37,994 nt of DNA from Methylobacterium sp. E-066 (GTDB lineage Bacteria; Pseudomonadota; Alphaproteobacteria; Rhizobiales; Beijerinckiaceae), in assembly GCF_022829635.1 (NCBI RefSeq), contig NZ_JAKSYO010000038.1:1-37994 (forward strand), given 5' to 3'. The notes below the pieces were generated by a model that was not told the origin of the DNA, did not search any database, and worked only from the letters and a program-made list of their open reading frames with translations. Positions 7,138 through 14,814 of this stretch are shown one piece after another; position 1 is the stretch's first letter, and every line of letters begins with the position of its first letter. The position numbers and the translations under genes were made by a program.

Positions 7138-7902
7138 CTAGCCCTCCTGGGCGCGACCCGGCCAGCTCAGGGCGCGCCGCTCACCCCAGCGGGTGTTGCG
7201 CAGGTGCAGGTAGTTCGGCGTGAACAGGCAGAAGGCCTTCAGCCGCTCGACGTCGAGGATGGTCAACACCCGGTACTTGAGATGGATCAGGCCGAGCGCG
7301 CGTAACTCCCGCAGCGTCCGGTTCACGTGCACGTCGGACAGGCCCATCGTGTCGGCGATCTCCGTTTGGGTGAGCGGGAACGCGTAGCTGTTGTCGGTGA
7401 CACGCCCGACCGCTTCCAAGCGCATCAGGAGTTCGCACAGGAGGTGGGCGATGCGCTGGACCGGAGGGCGCCCTCCTACGTTCACCAGCCATTCCCGCAG
7501 GACAGCGCCGTCGACCAGGGAGCACCACCAGAAGGCACGCGCGATGCTCGGATGGTGCACCGTGATCTCGTCGATGGCCTGCCGGGGGATGTCCACGACC
7601 TGACAGGTCGAGATGGTGCCGATGCTGTGGTCCATCTCATCGAGGATGAAGACGTTGAGGTCGCAGAAGTCGCCCGGCACGAGGAGGGCCATGATCTGGC
7701 GCTGGCCGTCTGGGAGCACCTTGTAGCGGCAGGCGAAGCCATCCAGGATGAGCAGGACGTTGTCCGGCTTGTCGCCTTCCTGGATCAGATCCTGGCGCGC
7801 GCCGACCTGCCGTACCTTGAGTGTCAGCCCGTTCAGGGCCCAGCGCGCCTGGTCGGACAAGGGTTCGAAGCTCTCAAGCTTCCGCGTCAGCGCCTGCTGC
7901 AT
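7138..7902 (-). CDS. Crp/Fnr family transcriptional regulator, 254 aa
   Basis: The start chosen is the ATG at 7902 (MQQALTRKLESFEPLSDQAR), which matches the N-termini of its paralogues; the frame stays open to 8154 but that extension is Arg/Pro-rich and unlike the family. The cNMP-binding roll includes ILDGFACRYKVLPDGQRQ, VPGDFCDLNVF and MDHSIGTI; the winged helix includes QTEIADTMGLSDVHVNRTL. No N-terminal Cys cluster is present, so the effector is unknown. It overlaps nothing and is followed 3 bp downstream by the small partner gene at 7134. Another regulator with the same kind of partner runs away from it at 8409. Confidence 0.9.
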   Translation of the reverse strand: MQQALTRKLESFEPLSDQARWALNGLTLKVRQVGARQDLIQEGDKPDNVLLILDGFACRYKVLPDGQRQIMALLVPGDFCDLNVFILDEMDHSIGTISTCQVVDIPRQAIDEITVHHPSIARAFWWCSLVDGAVLREWLVNVGGRPPVQRIAHLLCELLMRLEAVGRVTDNSYAFPLTQTEIADTMGLSDVHVNRTLRELRALGLIHLKYRVLTILDVERLKAFCLFTPNYLHLRNTRWGERRALSWPGRAQEG

Positions 7903-8408
7903 CGGACTGGCCTCATGATTGAGAGAACCCGCTGATCGTCCGAGAGGCGCTCCTCGAAGGAACGCCGAGCCGAGCGGCACCGATCCTGAGAGGGCATCAC
8001 AGGTACGATTTCGGACGCTCGCGCCCTGCCTGGAAATAGATGAACTGCGCCAAGAAACGCCCCGCCACCCGGACCGGGCGACAGGGCTTGAGTGCGCTCG
8101 GGTCGGAAAGAGCCGTCTGGGCGATGAAGGGGCAAGGAACGCTCGCGCGGCCAACTGCGCTCACATCATCGCGGCAACAGCCGGATACCCAATGCCAGCG
8201 GATTAAAGAATCGATCCGATCAAAAGATGGAATTTGGTGAGGTTGGCCCTTGATCTCTGCCGTGTCGTAATCGTCTTAGAAATCCGTCTTATGACCAAAC
8301 ATATAGGTAACTTCGTTCTATGGTAGAGCCTATCATCAGTCGGTCAGACACAGGTTCTGATGGCTGGGAGAGCCGCGGGCTTCCTCCTGCAATATGAGGT
8401 GGAGCAAT
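7903..8408. promoter_or_regulatory. Intergenic region between two divergent Crp/Fnr genes
   Basis: About 500 bp separates the two divergently transcribed regulators. No convincing gene lies here. The half nearest 8409 (about 8200-8340) is richer in A and T, and probably holds the promoter of the rightward regulator. I could not identify a confident -35/-10 pair or a palindromic Crp/FNR box by eye. Cross-regulation by the two proteins through this region is an inference from the arrangement only. Confidence 0.5.
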
Positions 8409-9155
8409 ATGAGTTCAGCTCCCGTTCTCCACGCTATGAACTGGCTCATCCGCAAACTGGAAAGCATCGCCAGCCTATCGGAGGTAGAGCGCCGGGCCAT
8501 CGAGAGCCTGCCGGTCAGGATCCACAAGCTCAACGTCCGGCAGGACATCGTGCGCGACGGCGACAAGCCCTCGCATTGCTGCTTGATCATCGATGGCTGG
8601 GCCTGTCGGTACAAGCTCCTCAGCCAGGGCAAGCGGCAGATCCTATCGTTCCACATCCCCGGCGACATCCTGGATCTCCAGAGCCTGCACGTCCCCACCA
8701 TGGATCACAGCCTCGGCACGCTGACCAAAGCCATCGTGGCCTTCATTCTACACGAAAGCCTGCGGGAGCTGACGGCCCGCCACCCCGGCATCGCGGCGAT
8801 CCTCTGGCTCGATACCTTGATCGACGCGGGGATCTTCCGCGAGTGGTTGGTGAGCATGGGACGGCGCTCGGCCTTCGAGCACGTCGCCCACCTATTCTGC
8901 GAGCTGTATCTGAAGCTGCAGGCGGTGGGGCTGGCCGGGAACTACCGTTGCCCGCTGCCGGTCACCCAGGCGGATCTCGCCGATGCGCTGGGGCTCACGC
9001 CTGTGCACATCAATCGCGTGCTCCAGGCGATGCGTGGCAAGACCCTGATCACGCTTCGAAGCAGCACGCTGGTGATCGAGGCCTGGAATGAACTTCTGCG
9101 TGTCTCCGAGTTTGACCCGACATACCTGCATCTGGAGAAGCGAGCCACCGGATGA
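8409..9155 (+). CDS. Crp/Fnr family transcriptional regulator, 248 aa
   Basis: The start is set at the ATG at 8409 (MSSAPVLHAMNW) because GGTGGAG lies 4-10 bases upstream; an ATG at 8394 gives five extra residues. The cNMP-binding roll contains IIDGWACRYKLLSQGKRQ and HIPGDILDLQSL with MDHSLGTL. The winged helix contains QADLADALGLTPVHINRVL. It is the same subfamily as the proteins at 1059 and 7902, but the roll is more divergent (DILDLQ replaces DFCDLN), so ligand response may differ. Its stop overlaps the next start by 4 bp (ATGA), coupling it to the small partner gene. Confidence 0.9.
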   Translation: MSSAPVLHAMNWLIRKLESIASLSEVERRAIESLPVRIHKLNVRQDIVRDGDKPSHCCLIIDGWACRYKLLSQGKRQILSFHIPGDILDLQSLHVPTMDHSLGTLTKAIVAFILHESLRELTARHPGIAAILWLDTLIDAGIFREWLVSMGRRSAFEHVAHLFCELYLKLQAVGLAGNYRCPLPVTQADLADALGLTPVHINRVLQAMRGKTLITLRSSTLVIEAWNELLRVSEFDPTYLHLEKRATG

Positions 9156-9397
9156 CCCTTCGCCTACAGCCGGTGCAGGTCGCCACCGGCAGTTACGATG
9201 TCGACGGGCAGTTGGTCTTCGCCAACGGCTTCTTGGCCGCAGTCCTAGTGAAGCTTTCAGGCTATCACGATGACATGGCCGGGATGTGGTTCGCGGAAGC
9301 GGGCTTCGGATGGGTCGATACACCGACCCGGCCCACTTTCGCCGACCTCGATGCCGCGCAGGCCTGGATCGAGCAGCAATTAGCTCAAGCGGCTTGA
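9152..9397 (+). CDS. Crp/Fnr-linked small protein, paralogue of 6868 gene, 81 aa
   Basis: Begins in an ATGA overlap with the Crp/Fnr gene at 8409, so the two are translationally coupled. The core YDVDGQLVFANGFLAAVLVK, then MAGMWFAEAGFGW and the C-terminal helix DLDAAQAWIEQQLAQ all align with the product at 6868, also placed directly after a Crp/Fnr gene. Function unknown. The stop codon lies inside a perfect hairpin, GCTCAAG-CGG-CTTGAGC (9383-9399), without a T tract. Confidence 0.8.
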   Translation: MTLRLQPVQVATGSYDVDGQLVFANGFLAAVLVKLSGYHDDMAGMWFAEAGFGWVDTPTRPTFADLDAAQAWIEQQLAQAA

Positions 9398-9638
9398 GCC
9401 GCAGCTTCAGAACTGCCGTTGTTGTTCGATGAGCTCCCGCTGTTCCAGTGCGCTCAGCTGGTACTGACCGGGGCATATCCTGACGCTATCTTATCTCGTT
9501 CAGGAGGGCGTTGGACGCTGACAGAGTCGCACGGATCAGGGCCCGCCGCTGCTACATGATGTCCGGTGTAGGTGGAACCCGGCGAGAAGCCTGGAGCATC
9601 CATTGACATCAACTTGCGATAGTATGCAGGACCTACAT

Positions 9639-9848
9639 ATGTTGAAAAATCTACCTCAAGGCGCGGCCACCTTCTGTAGTCGCGGCCTCGCGTTCGTCCA
9701 TGGCACCCACATCGTGATGAAGGTCTGCCCGGAGTGTTCTCAGTGGAATGCTCCAGAGGCGGCCGACAGAGGCGTTTGCGCCTGGTGTGCCTACGTCCCA
9801 TCATGTGAGGACGTAGAGCCTGCTGTAGTGTTCGACGCCGCGGCGTAG
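9639..9848 (+). CDS. small Cys-rich protein, possible zinc ribbon, about 69 aa
   Basis: The C-terminal half carries two CxxC pairs, KVCPECSQWN and GVCAWCAYV, separated by about 15 residues, a spacing suited to one zinc ion. The start is uncertain. The ATG at 9639 (MLKNLPQGAATF) gives about 69 residues, an ATG at 9603 gives 81, and one at 9717 (MKVCPECSQ) gives only the ribbon. The tail is acidic. It stands alone, with about 240 bp on its left and about 290 bp on its right holding no clear gene. A role in nucleic-acid or protein binding is conceivable but not shown. Confidence 0.5.
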   Translation: MLKNLPQGAATFCSRGLAFVHGTHIVMKVCPECSQWNAPEAADRGVCAWCAYVPSCEDVEPAVVFDAAA

Positions 9849-10092
9849 CCCCACTTCGTGGACACGGACCATCATCGTTGCCCCTCAGACCTCGACGCAG
9901 TACCATGGGGCGCCCTGACGAGGGGCACCCATCGGCCCGGCCTGCATCTCTCCCCCGAATGTGGGTCGGGCCGGTGGGTCTCATTTACTGGCGCTGAATG
10001 GCATGCGCGCCGAGGCACGATACCGGAACCGAGCTTGGCGTTGCAGGTTTATCGGCGGCACGCGGTTATAACGTGCTCCCGGCCAACGAAAA

Positions 10093-10122
10093 GGGCTGCT
10101 TTCCGATCGGGGAAGGCAGCCC
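10093..10122 (-). terminator. Rho-independent terminator for the PAS gene
   Basis: GGGCTGCTTTCC (10093-10104) pairs with GGAAGGCAGCCC (10111-10122) through 12 bp with one G-T wobble and a six-base loop. Read leftward, the stem is followed by CTTTTCG. It sits 20 bp after the stop of the leftward gene at 10143. The right side is followed by GTTTTATG, so it may act in both directions. Confidence 0.85.
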
Positions 10123-10142
10123 GTTTTATGTCTGAGAAGTGA

Positions 10143-10691
10143 TCAGGTCCGCGTGCGCCCCGCCAGGGTACGACCGATCGCGAACAGCATCATGTCGGAG
10201 AGCCGCTGAAGCTTCCGATCGCCGACCAGACCGATCGCCGCGTGCGCGGCAATACAGCGATCGGCGGCCACGATCAAAGGATCGGTCTCATGCATCTCGA
10301 TTGGATGGTCGGGCAGGAAAGAGCCGCGATGGGTGTCCGTGGTGTCGATGTAAGCGCCACGGCCATGCATCACCCCGGTCTCGTCAGGCGCCAGGGTGCC
10401 GCGGTTGAGCACCCACCGGACCTCACCTGTCCCGGTCAAGACACGGAACTCGGCAGAGAAAGACCCTCCTGTTTCACGCACCCGTCGGATGCGATCGAAT
10501 ACCCAGCCGCGATCGTCCGGATGCATGCGGCGCAGAGCAATGTCCAAGGGCATGGGTTGACCCGCGAGACCTCCGTCCCCGGCAAGCAAATCGGCGGCGC
10601 CTTCGTCAAGAACGGATCGGCCTGCCGGCACATCTGTATCCCAGGTACCAACAAGGCCGGCCGCCTGGAGGGCAGGATTGATAATCAACAT
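10143..10691 (-). CDS. PAS domain protein, 182 aa
   Basis: Residues about 10-120 form a PAS_3-type fold: a start GLVGTWDTDVPAG, then MHPDDRGWVFDRIRRVRETG, FSAEFRVLTGTGEVRWVLNR and GVMHGRGAYIDTTD at the end, the usual PAS/PAC strand pattern. The C-terminal 60 residues are helical (ADRCIAAHAAIGLVGDRKLQ) and could serve in dimerisation or signal output, but no enzymatic or DNA-binding domain follows. It is therefore a stand-alone sensor. It ends in a strong terminator. The divergent gene at 10895 shares its roughly 200-bp upstream region. Confidence 0.8.
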   Translation of the reverse strand: MLIINPALQAAGLVGTWDTDVPAGRSVLDEGAADLLAGDGGLAGQPMPLDIALRRMHPDDRGWVFDRIRRVRETGGSFSAEFRVLTGTGEVRWVLNRGTLAPDETGVMHGRGAYIDTTDTHRGSFLPDHPIEMHETDPLIVAADRCIAAHAAIGLVGDRKLQRLSDMMLFAIGRTLAGRTRT

Positions 10692-10894
10692 CGATGCATC
10701 GCACCTCAGGTCGAAGATTGATACTTTTGGGAAGGTCAGATCTCAGAGCCGTTGCTACAAAATGTATTGCCGCATCCGCCACTCAAACCCAGTATCGCGG
10801 CTTTGACGGCGAAAATTTCGTCAAAGCATTATGATGATTAAGATATCAGCGATTAAACCCTTCCCATTGGCGCGTAGGAGGTTAGGACGGTGGT

Positions 10895-11113
10895 ATGGCA
10901 GATGATCGCACTCGCGCTGCGCTCCACCAAATCGCGGAGATCCTCAGCGTTCCGGTGAGCGTGCTCCATAGTCCGGGCCAGTCGTCTTCGCTCACGCCCT
11001 CAGCGCGGGAGATACCGGAGACGCTTGAGCTACTTGAGGCGTTCACCCGGGTCACCGATCCGAAGATGCGCCACGCCTGCATCGAGTTCGTGCGCAAGGC
11101 AGGATCGGCCTGA
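10895..11113 (+). CDS. HTH-less relative of XRE regulators, 72 aa
   Basis: Matches only the C-terminal part of the XRE protein at 30274. ALHQIAEILSVPVSVLHSPG corresponds to RLQRIADQLKVPVETFFASS, and LELLEAFTRVTDPKMRHACI corresponds to VELVLAFMGIADETTRDSVL. No HTH precedes it, yet it has its own ATG and an upstream AGGAGG, so it looks like a deliberate short gene and not simple debris. It may dimerise with full-length relatives (inference). It is divergent from the PAS gene at 10691. The sequence from 11114 to 11254 holds nothing recognisable. Confidence 0.65.
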   Translation: MADDRTRAALHQIAEILSVPVSVLHSPGQSSSLTPSAREIPETLELLEAFTRVTDPKMRHACIEFVRKAGSA

Positions 11114-11254
11114 CAGGCAGAAGTAATAATTTGGCATTCGCATTGCGCAAACCCAATTCAATTGATGCATTGCCAGCCAAATATGCGTATATTCCGCCAT
11201 GGACGATGATCCAGGTTATGGCATCACAGCTGAACGAAGAGTAAATTTGAATTT

Positions 11255-11506
11255 ATCGCTGATCGAAAATTAGGCATCAGCGGCTGAAAGATGCGCGCGC
11301 TTCCGCCTGAGCGAGGCCGGATATCTAATGCCGCATTATTTCTTCGACACCGACGACGGCTACTTCCGCCATGAGGACGATGAGGGCTTCGAATTGCCCA
11401 GCCTCGATGCCGCGCGCATCGAGGCATTGGATGCCCTCCCGGATATGCCGCGTAACAAGCTCCCGGACCAGGATCGTCGCACCTATTCGGTTCGCGTGCG
11501 CGATGA
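11255..11506 (+). repeat. Direct duplication, copy 2 (leader plus DUF6894 5' part)
   Basis: Near-identical to 1840-2092, with scattered substitutions and one indel in the leader. The match starts at ATCGCTGATCGAA and stops at the boundary of the IS3-family element. The two copies lie about 9.4 kb apart in the same orientation and could recombine to delete or duplicate the region between them. Confidence 0.85.
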
Positions 11507-11510
11507 ATGA
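11328..11510 (+). pseudogene. DUF6894 gene truncated by an IS3-family element
   Basis: Sixty residues, starting MPHYFFDTDDGYFRHEDDEG and ending YSVRVRDE. The intact copy at 1914 continues with DGRVIYFASLDLVGEW, a closing strand pair missing here. The stop codon TGA is the first three bases of the adjacent insertion sequence. The product would lack the end of its sheet and is probably non-functional, although start and leader are intact. Confidence 0.85.
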
Positions 11511-11545
11511 CCTGACCGGTATTTTGGACCGGGCCAGTTGCGAGG

Positions 11546-12298
11546 TTACTGCATGGTAGCGGCCATGGGTAGCCGGAAGGCCAGATCCGGGTAGCTGACG
11601 GGCGCGGGCGGCCGATAGCCCAGCGACGAATGCGGTCGGATGCAGTTGTACGTGGTTTGCCATAGACCGATCACGATCTGCGCCTCCTTCAGCGAGTAGA
11701 AGATCTCCTGGCGTAGGCACTCGTCACGAAGTTTGCCGTTGAAGCTCTCACAATACCCGTTCTCCCACGGTGATCCTGGCGTGATGTACTGGATCTGCGA
11801 ACCAGTTTTGGCCACCCATTTGCGCAACGCCTTCGCGATCATCTCGGGACCATTGTCGCAGCGGATGTTCTCCGGGATGCCGTGCAGGCACATTGCCTCT
11901 GCCAGGGCCTCGATTACGCCGAGACTGTTGATGCGCCGCGCCACCTTCAAGGCGAGGCACGCCCGGCTGTGCTCATCGATCAGCGTCAGGATGCGCAGGC
12001 TCCGGCCGTCGTGTGTCTGCGCCTGTACGAAGTCGAAGCTCCAGACGTGGTTGCGGTGGAGCGGCCGCAGCCGCACGCATGAGCCGTCGTTCAGCCAAAG
12101 GCGGCTGCGGGGTCTCTGTCGGCTGGGGACCTTCAGCCCCTCGCGACGCCAGATGCGCTGAACCCGGTCCTTGCCCGCTTGCCAGCCGGCTGCCTGCAGC
12201 AGCGCCGTGACGCGGCGGTAGCCGTAGCGCCCGTACTCGGACGCCAGGGCGATGATGGCGCGGGTCAGATCATCCTCGTCGGCCGGCATGGTGGGCAC
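11546..12298 (-). CDS. IS3 family transposase OrfB (integrase core)
   Basis: DDE integrase with D89 (VWSFDFVQA), D148 (IRCDNGPEM) and E184 (ENGYCESFN), counting from the internal ATG at 12298. The frame has no stop further upstream until it overlaps OrfA, giving RRRQAVDGIREKYSLSERHA before the Met. The natural product is therefore likely an OrfAB fusion made by -1 frameshifting near 12412-12418. The C-terminus RPHSSLGYRPPAPVSY is typical of the family. It appears intact. Confidence 0.9.
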   Translation of the reverse strand: MPTMPADEDDLTRAIIALASEYGRYGYRRVTALLQAAGWQAGKDRVQRIWRREGLKVPSRQRPRSRLWLNDGSCVRLRPLHRNHVWSFDFVQAQTHDGRSLRILTLIDEHSRACLALKVARRINSLGVIEALAEAMCLHGIPENIRCDNGPEMIAKALRKWVAKTGSQIQYITPGSPWENGYCESFNGKLRDECLRQEIFYSLKEAQIVIGLWQTTYNCIRPHSSLGYRPPAPVSYPDLAFRLPMAATMQ

Positions 12299-12405
12299 GT
12301 AGCGCTGCGTACCCCGATGCTGGCCGACGATCCGGCAGGCGTGACGCTCCGAGAGGCTGTACTTCTCCCGGATGCCGTCGACCGCTTGCCTGCGTCGCTC
12401 GGGGG

Positions 12406-12693
12406 CTACAAGTTTCCCGAGGCGACGTCCGCCAGAACCTGCTTCTCTAAAGATAGATCCGCCACAAGCCGACGAAGCCGGGCGTTTTCGCGCTCCAGAT
12501 CTTTCATCTTCTTGGCCTGATCAACCTTCAGACCGCCGTACTCCTTACGCCAGCGGTAGTAGCTCTGCTCGGAGACATCCGCTTCCTTGCATGCGACGGC
12601 GATGCTTTTGCCTTGCGCCGTCTGCACCTCGATCTGGCGCAACATCAGCACGACCTGCTCCGCACTTGGCCTCTGTCCTCGCTTCATCCCCAA
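12406..12693 (-). CDS. IS3 family transposase OrfA, 95 aa
   Basis: HTH protein of IS3 elements: a helix-turn-helix (IAVACKEADVSEQSYYRWRK) followed by a Leu-zipper-like helix (LERENARLRRLVADLSLEKQ). The GGLKVDQAKKMKDLE linker resembles the IS407 group. It ends at TAG (12408-12406), six bases past a slippery GGGAAAC in the zero frame (12418-12412), which allows a -1 shift into OrfB. A start at the second Met (12687) is also possible. Confidence 0.9.
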   Translation of the reverse strand: MGMKRGQRPSAEQVVLMLRQIEVQTAQGKSIAVACKEADVSEQSYYRWRKEYGGLKVDQAKKMKDLERENARLRRLVADLSLEKQVLADVASGNL

Positions 12694-12754
12694 CTCCTCT
12701 GGTCCACGCTGATCCTCTCAATCAGCCCGGTCCAAAGCCAGCCGGTCAGGTCAA

Positions 12755-13459
12755 CTACCTGCCCGTCTCCTCGACCAGCTGCACCGTTCGCACGCCAACT
12801 TCGCCGGCGTACCTTCCCTGATCCTGACCGAGGCCTTCCCGGATGGCTTGCCACCCGACCTCGAAGACGATCCACTCATCGTCCAACTCAAAGGGCGCTT
12901 CGACGACCCCGCTGCGCTAGAGGCTGCCGGTGTCGATCATGCCCGAGTACTCGTCATCCTGGCCGAGCAAGAGGGTGAACGCCTGTCCGACAGCCGTACC
13001 TTCGACATCATCCACCGCTTGCGTGAGCGGGGTATCAAGGTGCGCATCGTCGCCGAGTGCGTCGACGACCTGAACCGGGATCGCCTGACGCGAGCTGGGG
13101 CTTCGGCGATCGTCAGGCCCCTGCGCGGCTACCCTGAGATGATCGTCCGCGCGATCGTCGCGCCTGGCACCGAATGGATCATCGAGCGCCTGTTCTCCAG
13201 CGAGGGTGACGAGTGCCTTCGCTTCGACGTCAAGATCACCGATGTCGTCTGGGCGGACGTCGTATCGGCCATCTTAAACGAGAACTTCGGCACACCGGTG
13301 GGCTACGCGGATCTCCAAGGCGAGCCGCACAGCAACCCACCGCCGCACACTGCCGTCACAGGCGAGGCCTTGTTCGTCTTGGTCGATGAGTCTCAGAAAC
13401 CGAGCAGTGCCTCGCTCCAGAGATTGCTAGACCGGCTGGCCGGGGGCAGGGCCGCGTGA
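12755..13459 (+). pseudogene. Potassium-channel family protein, pore half lost, TrkA-N/RCK half kept
   Basis: An open frame enters from the IS3 element and reads RLLDQLHRSHANFAGVPSLI, then DDPLIVQLKGRFDDPAALEA, HARVLVILAEQEGERLSD and KVRIVAECVDDLNRDRLTRA. This is the Rossmann-type TrkA-N/RCK regulatory fold of prokaryotic potassium channels. The transmembrane pore segments that should precede it are missing and end at the element. A TTG at 12848 could start a soluble 203-residue product, but the first strand of the fold would be lost. It converges on the Na+/H+ antiporter gene, with only 9 bp between stops. Confidence 0.75.
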
Positions 13460-13468
13460 TGACTGCGA

Positions 13469-14752
13469 TCATGGAACGCCACGCTCGAACGGTAGCTCGT
13501 CCTGACCGCTCTGCGTGTCGCGCCCGCTGCGATGATCGAGAAAGCGTAGCACGGGCGTCACCGTCACCCCGTGCAGGATGATGGATACCAGAACGGTTAG
13601 CCCGGCTGTCGCCCAGAGTAGGTCTGGCGCCTCGAACCGCGCGTGGTTCAGCGCGAACGCGAGGTAGTACATCGTACCGAGGCCGCGGATGCCGAAGAAG
13701 GCGATGACCGCCTTTTCATCGGCCGGCAATCCCGAGCCGAGTAGCCCAATCCAGCCGCTGAGCGGGCGCACGACGAGGAGGGCGAGGACGACGAAGCCGA
13801 CCGCCGAGAGGCTGAGGCCATCGAGTAGGCCACCGGCCGCGAGCGCCAACCCGAACCCGACGAGCAGGACCATCATCAGCAGGCGCTCAAGTTCCTCGGC
13901 GTAGGTGTGCATCTTCTGATGGTAGTCATGGCTGTGATGAGAGGCGCGCAGCGCGAGTGCGGCAGCGAACACACCGACGAAGCCGTAGCCGTCAGCGACC
14001 TGTACGACCCCGTAGGTCAGGCAGGTCGCCCCGAGAGCCACGAAGCCGTCGCCGGTGCGAGACAGCTTGGAGGCGTTCGGCAGGTGGAAGATAAGCCAGC
14101 CGAGACCGCGTCCGATCAGGCCTCCGAGCGCGGCCCCGACGACGATCTTCCAGATCACGTCGATGGTCAGCCAGTGCTCCAGCGGCAGATCTGTGAAACT
14201 GCCGGCACCGGCGAGTACGATGGCGAGGTTGACGAACGGGAAGGCGAGCCCGTCATTGAGGCCGGCCTCCGAGGTCAGGGCAAAGCGCATCTCATCCTCG
14301 CCCCCTTCTGTGGGATGTCCGACCTGGACATCGGAGGCGAGGACTGGATCGGTCGGGGCGAGGGATGCCGCCAGCAGCAGAGCCGTCGCGGCACCGACCC
14401 CGAGGAGTGCCCAGGCGAGCATTGCCAGCGCTAGGATGGTCAGCGGCATGGCGATGCCCAGCAGCCGCCAAGTCACCGCCCAGCGGCGCCAGCCGATCAG
14501 CCGGTCGATCTTCAGGCCAGCCCCCATCAGCGAGATGATGACTACACCCTCGGTCGCATGCTCGATCAGTGATAGGTGTTCGGAAAGCTTTAGGGGCAGT
14601 CCGGCAACTACGGGCAGCAGGGACAAGGCTGCACCGGCGCCGACACAGCAGATGGGCAGGGACAGCGGTAGCGCTCGGAGTACCATCGGCAGCCATGCCG
14701 TCAGCAGGACCAGGACACCGAACCCGGCGAGGACGACGACATAGGTTTCCAT
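13469..14752 (-). CDS. CPA1-type Na+(K+)/H+ antiporter, 427 aa
   Basis: Integral membrane antiporter exchanging cytoplasmic Na+ or K+ for protons. The frame contains about 12 hydrophobic spans and the conserved LAPTDPVLASDVQVG and SEAGLNDGLAFPFVNLA motifs, whose Asp residues form the ion site of NhaP-type proteins. The start is placed at the ATG at 14752 (METYVVVLAGFGVLVLL) because it gives a typical first helix; the open extension to 14980 runs through a dispersed repeat and is not protein-like. Its convergence with a potassium-channel remnant suggests a former cation-homeostasis locus. Confidence 0.88.
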   Translation of the reverse strand: METYVVVLAGFGVLVLLTAWLPMVLRALPLSLPICCVGAGAALSLLPVVAGLPLKLSEHLSLIEHATEGVVIISLMGAGLKIDRLIGWRRWAVTWRLLGIAMPLTILALAMLAWALLGVGAATALLLAASLAPTDPVLASDVQVGHPTEGGEDEMRFALTSEAGLNDGLAFPFVNLAIVLAGAGSFTDLPLEHWLTIDVIWKIVVGAALGGLIGRGLGWLIFHLPNASKLSRTGDGFVALGATCLTYGVVQVADGYGFVGVFAAALALRASHHSHDYHQKMHTYAEELERLLMMVLLVGFGLALAAGGLLDGLSLSAVGFVVLALLVVRPLSGWIGLLGSGLPADEKAVIAFFGIRGLGTMYYLAFALNHARFEAPDLLWATAGLTVLVSIILHGVTVTPVLRFLDHRSGRDTQSGQDELPFERGVP

Positions 14753-14814
14753 CGTAGTGCGAACCAATCCTGGATCGCCCTGTTCCGTGTTTGCTCCATC
14801 ATTCGTATCAGTAA

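Larger units (their letters stand above)
11508..12753 (-). mobile_element. IS3-family (IS407-like) insertion sequence, about 1246 bp
   Basis: The ends read inward as TGACCTGACCGG, followed after a short variable gap by TTTGGACCGGGC on both sides. It carries the two overlapping frames of the IS3 family on the minus strand. The flanks (CGATGAA on the left, ACTACCT on the right) show no target duplication, although IS407-type elements normally leave 4 bp. Left and right neighbours are each a broken gene. Confidence 0.88.

Noticed and set aside
7903..8154. N-terminal extension of the Crp/Fnr gene at 7138
   Set aside because: Adds 84 Arg/Ser-rich residues not present in the three paralogues; the ATG at 7902 matches their starts.
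9858..10142. 94-codon rightward frame
   Set aside because: Its last third runs through the terminator stem at 10093-10122 and the composition is not convincing.
12848..13459. Complete 203-residue soluble TrkA-N protein from a TTG start
   Set aside because: The frame is open back to the IS3 element with family-like sequence, so a 5'-truncated gene is more likely than a new start.
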